Assembly (NCBI RefSeq): GCF_023053635.1
Contig: NC_086184.1
Span: 8,970,879-9,034,878 of the forward strand
DNA: 64,000 nt
Direction: 5' to 3'
Source of the DNA: Elgaria multicarinata webbii
Lineage: Eukaryota; Chordata; Lepidosauria; Squamata; Anguidae
Shown here piece after piece: positions 62,001-64,000 of this stretch. The translations under genes were made by a program, and so were the position numbers. The notes under the pieces are model-generated. The model searched no databases and was not told the DNA's origin. It saw only the letters and a program-made list of their open reading frames with translations. Position 1 is the first letter of the stretch; each line of letters starts with the position of its first letter.

Positions 62001-63649
62001 CACATATCTTTTTTTTTCTTTTTCCCTTCTAGGCTGACAGCTTGGGAACTCTCAGGCTATAAAGGAGAATGAGTTGAACATGCAGCTTTCATAGCTCTTT
62101 CTTCTGTTAAACAGAGCAATGATACTGAGGCTGTACATAAGCCTCTAATTCCTTTATCAACTGCAAGCCTCAACAGACGCCTGGGAAGATGAGCAAAGCA
62201 AGGGGTGGGGAACCATTTCCTAAGCAGTTATTTATAAGGCTGACACAAACTGCTAGAAATATTTACCTAAAAGTAGGTTACAATTAAACTAATATGCCAA
62301 TTACTTCCAAGGAACTATGGTCAGAATACAGATTAATTTAAAGAAAGGTAAAACAGAAGTTACAGATGAATATGTTAAAATCTTAGTATATGGCATGAAT
62401 TCATACCTTTGTTTTCTTCCTCTCTGCTGGCGTGGTTGGTCATCTTGAGGGTACTTGAAAATGTCCTGAAAAATGGGTTCATACTTCTTAAAAATTACAG
62501 CAGAAACTGTAAAGTTTCTTTCTAATCGTGTGGTACGGTCTCTGAACTGGGAGGGTAGATTTGCCATATCTTCCCATTTCTTCATCTTGTTAAAAAACTC
62601 TATCAAACTGAAGACATTTAGAAGATCAGAAATGTATCCTTATTAAATGTCAACATTCTAAAACATCTAGCTGAAAACTGACCATAACTTATGTAACCTT
62701 GCATGGGAATAATAGGAAGTATGCAAGAAATATTGATCTGCATTAAGATCAGAAATGCTAATATTTCTATCATCTTTTTTTAATATCAAATTTCAGGTAG
62801 CTATGACCACTGCTGAGTCATGCTGTCTGTACCTTTGAGTGTTCTTTTTCTACCTAGTTAAGTAGAAAGATATCCATTCCTTATTACTCCCATAAAACAT
62901 GTGCAGTGTTTTGGCTTCCAACTCCACTATACTATGGCTTATTTTGTAATTCTGTACTGGTATATTGATACAACATATCCTAAGAGCTTCTCAGATAGTC
63001 AACCCAGTGAAAGCCTTTGTAACATCTTACAGTATTAAGGCTACCTGAGAGGACTTTGATACAAGAAAGTTTCCAACTTAAACAAAGTAGCTTAGGATTC
63101 AATGGAAGTGAATTGCTTTTTCAGTACAAAATCTATTAACGCCAACATTTAAGGAAGCTGATACATTCATTTATTATTTGCTGGTACAATGCACTTAAAC
63201 AGGCATTAATCAAATGTCTTTGACAGGAAATAAAAGTATACTATTGTTACGAAGGATCCACATTGCAAAGGGAGTTCTCATTGTCCCCTCGCAAAAAAAT
63301 AATTAAAAAAGGAATCTATTAAAGTGACTTGAAATATTCTAATCAGCAGTTCATCCCTGACTGCCATGCAGCTAAATCCCAGAAAGCATGTATATGGTAA
63401 CAATATCACGAGTTACTATAGCAAATCACACATTAGAATCAAAACACAAGATTTCTTCAGTAATTGTTCTGAAAATTAAAAATTCTAATACTTTCTAAAA
63501 TGTTGAAAGAACAGTTACCTTTGTCCTGAGCAGCGCAATATTCTGATTAAAGATACATAGTTTCCTTCAACAGTTCCTCTACTAACTGTTGGGACAGCTT
63601 TTCTGCAAGCCACATATAAGGAACATGCTAGCCAATGTAGATCATTTCC
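40914..63649 (-). CDS. RBL2: RBL2 (p130), retinoblastoma-like pocket protein, exons 2-22; N-terminus outside the window
   Basis: Twenty-one exons on the minus strand, all GT-AG with matching phases, join to 3177 nt: 1058 residues plus stop. Human p130 has about 1059 residues over the same span. The N-terminal ~80 residues (exon 1) lie beyond 64000. The N-terminal cyclin-like domain is in exons 2-8, pocket A in exons 9-13, the spacer in exons 14-16 and pocket B in exons 16-22. The spacer keeps the cyclin-binding motif RRRLF. The C-terminus ends RRLQDVANDRGSH. From family knowledge, p130 binds E2F4/5 and LIN52 of the DREAM complex through the pocket and represses cell-cycle genes in quiescent cells; CDK phosphorylation releases it. 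Nearby SP sites fit this. It is convergent with AKTIP. Confidence 0.97.
41503..41820 (-). mobile_element. Possible solo LTR of a retrovirus-like element (fossil)
   Basis: On the minus strand this block begins with TGT, carries AATAAAGCGCTTTTGAACCC about two thirds along, and ends GATCTAACA. This is the TG...poly(A) signal...CA layout of an LTR. It may extend to about 41975. No internal genes and no convincing target-site duplication are seen. It is an old, lone fossil in RBL2 intron 21. Confidence 0.4.
41980..42037 (+). mobile_element. L2-like LINE tail fragment
   Basis: AGAGAGCTTCGGCTGTGGGG then (ATAA)n, the 3' tail of the family at 1560. It abuts the possible LTR. Confidence 0.75.
42159..42323 (-). 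CDS. RBL2: RBL2 exon 21
   Basis: Encodes AEAPPLSPYPFVRSGSPRRI, QLCQNRKVYISPHKNESALS and PREKIFYYFSSSPSK. The acceptor is TATGATAG and the donor AAAG|GTAAGA in phase 0. Only 55 codons, inside repeat-rich introns. Confidence 0.96.
42510..42690 (-). mobile_element. L2-like LINE fragment with (GAT)n
   Basis: A (GAT)n run, then ACCCCGCCTCTCCCTCTGGA and CGAGGCGGGGCCCAACAC, a reverse-orientation LINE tail of another subfamily. It lies in RBL2 intron 20. Confidence 0.6.
42806..43006 (+). mobile_element. L2-like LINE 3' tail
   Basis: Ends CCGCCCAGAGAGCTTCGGCT, ATTGGGCAGTATAGAAATGC and (AATA)n. A poly(T) run lies inside at about 42892-42907. Confidence 0.8.
43030..44095 (+). mobile_element. Penelope-like retroelement remnant
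   Basis: Around 43370-43560 the plus strand encodes RPCNQPRCQFCLHIYSGNT, then SSSSNVIYASICQ. This is the C..P.C..C ... SSNVIY pattern that leads into the GIY-YIG endonuclease of Penelope-like elements. A left block (43034-43067, with AGCTTTCATGGACTTCAATC) and a right block (43979-44017, with GGACTACAATCCATGCAAGT) are related in inverted orientation. The right block is followed by TTTAAGTCTTTAAGGTGCCA. The element is an old, broken fossil in RBL2 intron 20. The family call rests on motif memory. Confidence 0.6.
44405..44610 (-). CDS. RBL2: RBL2 exon 20
   Basis: Encodes SRDSSPVMRSSSTLPVPQPS, CPPTPTRLTGANSDLEEEER and GDLVQFYNNVYSDRIKEFAL. It covers the rest of the pocket B insertion, with SP/TP sites, and a helix that resumes the fold. 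The donor is GGA|GTAAGT in phase 0. Confidence 0.96.
44690..45200 (-). mobile_element. CR1 LINE ORF2 fragment
   Basis: TTTGCCATTTTAATACC, CCATTTATGGACAAAGTAAA then AAGCACTGGTCTCAATATAG and TTGGGGGACCCC are well-known reverse-orientation CR1 reverse-transcriptase phrases. It lies in RBL2 intron 19. Confidence 0.8.
45215..45310 (-). mobile_element. L2-like LINE tail fragment
   Basis: (TTTA)n then CCACCCAATAGCCAAAGCTC, the reverse-orientation tail of the family at 1560. It follows the CR1 fragment directly. Confidence 0.8.
45667..45769 (-). CDS. RBL2: RBL2 exon 19
   Basis: Encodes VYRSVLIKGRRRRYSGSSES then NNQRNSPTERNRER. It is the start of the basic, serine-rich insertion in pocket B that p107/p130 have and RB lacks. 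The acceptor is TTTTTGAAG and the donor GAGAA|GTAAGT. Confidence 0.95.
46779..46850 (-). CDS. RBL2: RBL2 exon 18
   Basis: A 72-nt exon encoding VTKKDTSFHNIMRCYRTQPQ then AKSH. It is equivalent to the NIM..YR.QPQ segment of pocket B. The acceptor is TATCCTAG and the donor CAT|GTGAGC. Confidence 0.96.
46969..47145 (-). CDS. RBL2: RBL2 exon 17, pocket B core
   Basis: Encodes VFHLASVRLRDLCLKLDISD, ELRKKIWTCFEFSLVQCSEL and MMERHLDQLLMCAIYIIAK. This is the cyclin-fold core of pocket B, which forms the LxCxE-binding cleft in pocket proteins. The donor is AAG|GTAAAG in phase 0. Confidence 0.97.
47220..47800 (-). mobile_element. L2-like LINE ORF2 fragment (reverse orientation)
   Basis: CAGAGGCAGGGAGTTCCATA, GACCTCAGTGACTGGGCAGG and CATCCCCACATGGAGTGCAT are reverse complements of a LINE ORF2 C-terminal region. 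It is related to 18071-18425. It lies in RBL2 intron 16. Confidence 0.65.
48370..48525. mobile_element. hAT-type palindromic MITE, old copy
   Basis: TTTCTCCAACTTAGCATCCT, GTATTGGACTACATTGCCAG and CTGGAAGGCACTGGGTTAAA match the arms of the 21029 family with many changes. It lies in RBL2 intron 16. Confidence 0.5.
48783..49054 (-). CDS. RBL2: RBL2 exon 16, end of spacer and start of pocket B
   Basis: Encodes IANENGGITFIPVQVNV, a Gln/Ser/Gly-rich low-complexity stretch (MQPLSAQTLAGTLSTQQV), and then SRKAGSLSLFFRK, which opens pocket B. The low-complexity part is the most diverged piece of the protein. The donor is AGAAAG|GTAGAT. Confidence 0.95.
49314..49589 (-). CDS. RBL2: RBL2 exon 15, spacer with cyclin-binding RxL motif
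   Basis: Encodes LSSSPTTLYERYSSPTSNPT followed by RRRLFVDND, the RxL motif through which p107/p130 bind cyclin A/E-CDK2. It then runs on as VTPVPGQTLVTVATATV and NNGQTVTIPVQ. The acceptor is TTCTGCAG and the donor CAAG|GTAAGA. Confidence 0.95.
50976..51087 (-). CDS. RBL2: RBL2 exon 14, spacer
   Basis: Encodes VMPSQYFERSNGNSVAGSPL then TPRRLNEVRAETGTLGM. It keeps the SPLTPRR site typical of p130. The middle is more diverged, as expected in the spacer. The acceptor is TTTTTAG and the donor G|GTAAGA. Confidence 0.93.
51262..51845 (-). mobile_element. L2-like LINE, ORF2 C-terminus with 3' tail
   Basis: The minus strand encodes KDHITPVLFQLHWLLVQVRA, QFKVLVLTFKALNGLGAVYL, PARTLRSSTGALLREPLPKE and RLAPTLYSFRRQLKTFLF with no stop over about 120 codons, then the CCGCCCAGAGAGCTTCGGCT tail. 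It is the best-preserved copy of the family in the window. It lies in RBL2 intron 13. Confidence 0.88.
53148..53312 (-). CDS. RBL2: RBL2 exon 13, end of pocket A
   Basis: Encodes VIEILIRAEDGLCREVVKHL, NHIEEQILESLAWKERSPLW and NKVPTCEE. The acceptor is TTTTACAG and the donor GAG|GTAAGC in phase 0. Confidence 0.96.
53417..53554 (-). CDS. RBL2: RBL2 exon 12
   Basis: Encodes AILEHDVFHRSLMACCLEVI then FIADIFDVPAFHFYK. It is homologous to the pocket A core, where RB has a similar HRSLLACALEV segment. The donor is AAG|GTAAAT. Confidence 0.96.
54057..54436. mobile_element. SPIN (Space Invaders) hAT transposon, non-autonomous, with 8-bp target-site duplication
   Basis: Termini CAGTGGTTCTCAACC and GGTTGAGAACCGCTG are inverted repeats. 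Subterminal phrases include GGGGTCGCGACCCACAGG, CGACCCCTGTGAAAGGGTCG and CCTAAGACCATCGGAAATAT with CCGATGGTCTCAGG as its partner. These are hallmark SPIN sequences. CACTACAG lies on both sides (54049-54056 and 54437-54444). At 380 bp it carries no transposase. It lies in RBL2 intron 11. SPIN is known for horizontal spread across tetrapods, including squamates. Confidence 0.93.
54788..54891 (-). CDS. RBL2: RBL2 exon 11
   Basis: Encodes DIVGKHFRLAEVLYYKVLES then VIEKEKKRLGEADLS, a helical part of pocket A. The acceptor is ATTACTGCAG and the donor TCT|GTAAGT in phase 0. A SPIN transposon and, on the other side, an L1 tail lie in the flanking introns. Confidence 0.95.
55093..55744 (+). mobile_element. 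L1 LINE, 5'-truncated insertion with 13-bp target-site duplication
   Basis: Encodes MWWDCKYVQKLWKTVFLEIE, the L1 ORF2 C-terminus, very like the copy at 26972-27562, and ends in an A-rich tail at about 55706-55744. AAAACAACAGACA lies on both sides (55080-55092 and 55745-55757). The left copy is preceded by TTT, as for L1 endonuclease targets. One in-frame stop interrupts the ORF2 piece near 55361. It lies in RBL2 intron 10, antisense to the gene. Confidence 0.92.
55939..56048 (-). CDS. RBL2: RBL2 exon 10
   Basis: Encodes SKCSRDPSMSIANRMKEMHE through PGGFSK. Two in-frame acceptors lie 12 nt apart: TTTTGTCAG before 56048 and TTCTAG before 56036. The distal one is chosen because it keeps the CSRDP residues seen in mammals. 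The proximal site would drop four residues. Confidence 0.92.
56485..56575 (-). mobile_element. L2/CR1-like LINE tail fragment
   Basis: ATTTTTATTTATATCCTGCC then GAGCCCAAGGTGGCTA, a reverse-orientation LINE 3' end. It lies in RBL2 intron 9. Confidence 0.55.
56603..56769 (-). CDS. RBL2: RBL2 exon 9, start of pocket A
   Basis: Encodes AKSFRISTPLTGRKYIKESD, then PVSIATYSLTRLHTMLTGLK and SENLEKIL. The RISTPLTG stretch carries a TP site of the kind CDKs phosphorylate ahead of pocket A. The donor is CTCAG|GTGAGT. Confidence 0.95.
56957..57143 (-). CDS. RBL2: RBL2 exon 8
   Basis: Encodes KAINKAYEEYVLSVGNLDER, IFLGDDADEEIGTLRRCLN and the end LQEHFER. The acceptor is TTCCATAG and the donor CGG|GTGAGT in phase 0. 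Confidence 0.96.
57144..58367 (-). other. RBL2: RBL2 intron 7, no repeat recognised
   Basis: About 1.2 kb between exons 8 and 7. It is moderately AT-rich, with no mobile element I can name and no convincing hidden exon, since exon phases on both sides join directly. Confidence 0.55.
58368..58432 (-). CDS. RBL2: RBL2 exon 7
   Basis: A 65-nt exon encoding ILKGKEDNLTGFLDPGNFGE then S. The acceptor is CTTGTAG and the donor AGCTT|GTGAGT. The intron between exons 6 and 7 is only 114 bp. Confidence 0.95.
58547..58707 (-). CDS. RBL2: RBL2 exon 6
   Basis: Encodes LPEDFHSKDFKLLSEPPCII, EKLCSLHDGLVLEAKGIKEH and FWKPYVRKLFEKK. The acceptor is CATCACAG and the donor AAAAAG|GTATCC. Confidence 0.96.
59262..59390 (-). 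CDS. RBL2: RBL2 exon 5
   Basis: Encodes NFPMISDDLVNSYHLLLCVL through NPSFR. The acceptor is TCTCACAG and the donor AGAG|GTATGT. The phases join exons 4 and 6 without gaps. Confidence 0.95.
60895..61130. repeat. Unclassified interspersed repeat with repeated GAGTAAA phrases
   Basis: Variants of GCTTACTTCTGAATGA, GGGATTTACTTGTGAGTAAA and GGCTTACGTATGAGTAAACA recur three times, with CCCACTGAAAGAAGTGGGAT between. This motif set is widespread in amniote genomes. I do not recall its family with certainty. Confidence 0.5.
61448..61570 (-). mobile_element. CR1 LINE 3' tail
   Basis: GAATCATAGAATAGTAGAGT then TGGAAGGCCATCGAGTCCAA, the reverse-orientation CR1 3' end with the ATTCTATGATTC octamers. It lies in RBL2 intron 4. 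Confidence 0.85.
61801..61865 (-). CDS. RBL2: RBL2 exon 4
   Basis: A 65-nt exon encoding RRQPCTVSEVFQFCWVLFVY then AK. The acceptor has a weak pyrimidine tract (TTCTAAAAAG). The donor is AAAAG|GTAAGC. Confidence 0.94.
62407..62607 (-). CDS. RBL2: RBL2 exon 3
   Basis: Encodes LIEFFNKMKKWEDMANLPSQ, ERNFTVSAVIFKKYEPIFQD and RQQRGRKQ. This is an almost invariant part of the p107/p130 N-terminal domain. The acceptor is GTCTTCAG and the donor AAAG|GTATGA. Confidence 0.96.
62608..63518 (-). other. RBL2: RBL2 intron 2, no repeat recognised
   Basis: About 0.9 kb of AT-rich unique sequence between exons 3 and 2. Nothing specific is seen. Confidence 0.5.
63519..63649 (-). CDS. RBL2: RBL2 exon 2
   Basis: Encodes GNDLHWLACSLYVACRKAVP through RILRCSGQ, the start of the N-terminal cyclin-like fold. 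The acceptor is TATAACAG and the donor CAAAG|GTAACT (phase 2). It starts in phase 0, at the residue equivalent to human ~81. Confidence 0.95.
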
Positions 63650-63887
63650 CTGTTATATTAAAAAAAGAAAGGAAAGAAGCTGACCCATCTCCAATGTCTA
63701 CAACAGAAAGTTTCTTTCTTCTGCTATAACTAGAATGCATGAATGGGGATTACAATCATGATCCTATCCATGCCGTATAACTAACAGGTTTTTAAAGTTC
63801 CCTCAGTTTCAATATGATTTATCATGTAGCATCGGGAACAGGGGAAGCTAAACACAAGCTGAAGTCCTCCTTCAGCACACAGGAGTT

Positions 63888-63997
63888 GGTGGCTGAGTTC
63901 GGATGACACCCTAATCAACGGAGTTGGGGGTGTAAGAGGAACAGAATGGGAAACAACCCTTGATTAGCGTGTCGTCCAAACACAGCTGGTGTATGTT
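63888..63997. mobile_element. Foldback MITE of the same broad type at the right edge
   Basis: GGCTGAGTTCGGATGACACC and the reverse arm GATTAGCGTGTCGTCCAAAC. The terminal GACAACACGCTAA-like phrase resembles the element at 11561. It lies in RBL2 intron 1. Confidence 0.6.
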
Positions 63998-64000
63998 ACT

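Overview
The window looks like nuclear DNA of a squamate reptile (lizard or snake). It holds two intron-rich vertebrate genes in the conserved RBL2-AKTIP order. The interspersed repeats fit squamates: L2-like and CR1 LINEs, a BovB/RTE tail, two L1 tails, a SPIN hAT transposon, tRNA-derived SINEs and several palindromic MITE families. No species can be named from sequence alone.

Region by region: 1-14500 is gene-free 5' flank of AKTIP. It holds L2-like LINE tails, foldback elements and several low-repeat, AT-rich blocks that look like conserved non-coding elements (about 2350-3030, 6480-6740, 8380-8990, 10140-10760). 14540-15560 is the AKTIP CpG-island promoter with several CCAAT boxes and a CRE-like site. 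15660-16420 is a minisatellite with a unit of about 146 bp just inside AKTIP intron 1. 23332-37600 (+ strand) carries all nine coding exons of AKTIP. Their splice phases join into a 292-residue protein, the length I recall for human AKTIP. 38650-38940 is a SINE between the two convergent genes. 40914-63649 (- strand) carries 21 coding exons of RBL2 (p130), taken to be exons 2-22. They join in frame into 1058 residues. Exon 1 lies beyond the right edge.

The two genes are tail to tail, with stop codons about 3.3 kb apart. AKTIP is a ubiquitin-E2-like protein without a catalytic cysteine; the family acts in the FTS-Hook-FHIP complex and at telomeres. RBL2 is a pocket-protein repressor of E2F/DREAM target genes. 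They are linked by conserved synteny, not by a shared pathway.

The accessory content is mobile-element biology. It includes a 380-bp SPIN element with an 8-bp target-site duplication, two 5'-truncated L1 inserts with 13- and 18-bp duplications, a hAT-type MITE that fills over half of a 232-bp AKTIP intron, two long foldback MITEs around AKTIP coding exons 5-6, a perfect 50-bp inverted repeat at 11561-11671, and a Penelope-like fossil with inverted flanks in RBL2 intron 20. I found no wholly new gene system. The most unusual items are the foldback elements, the promoter-proximal minisatellite and the Penelope remnant. Family assignments rest on remembered sequences, with no database search.
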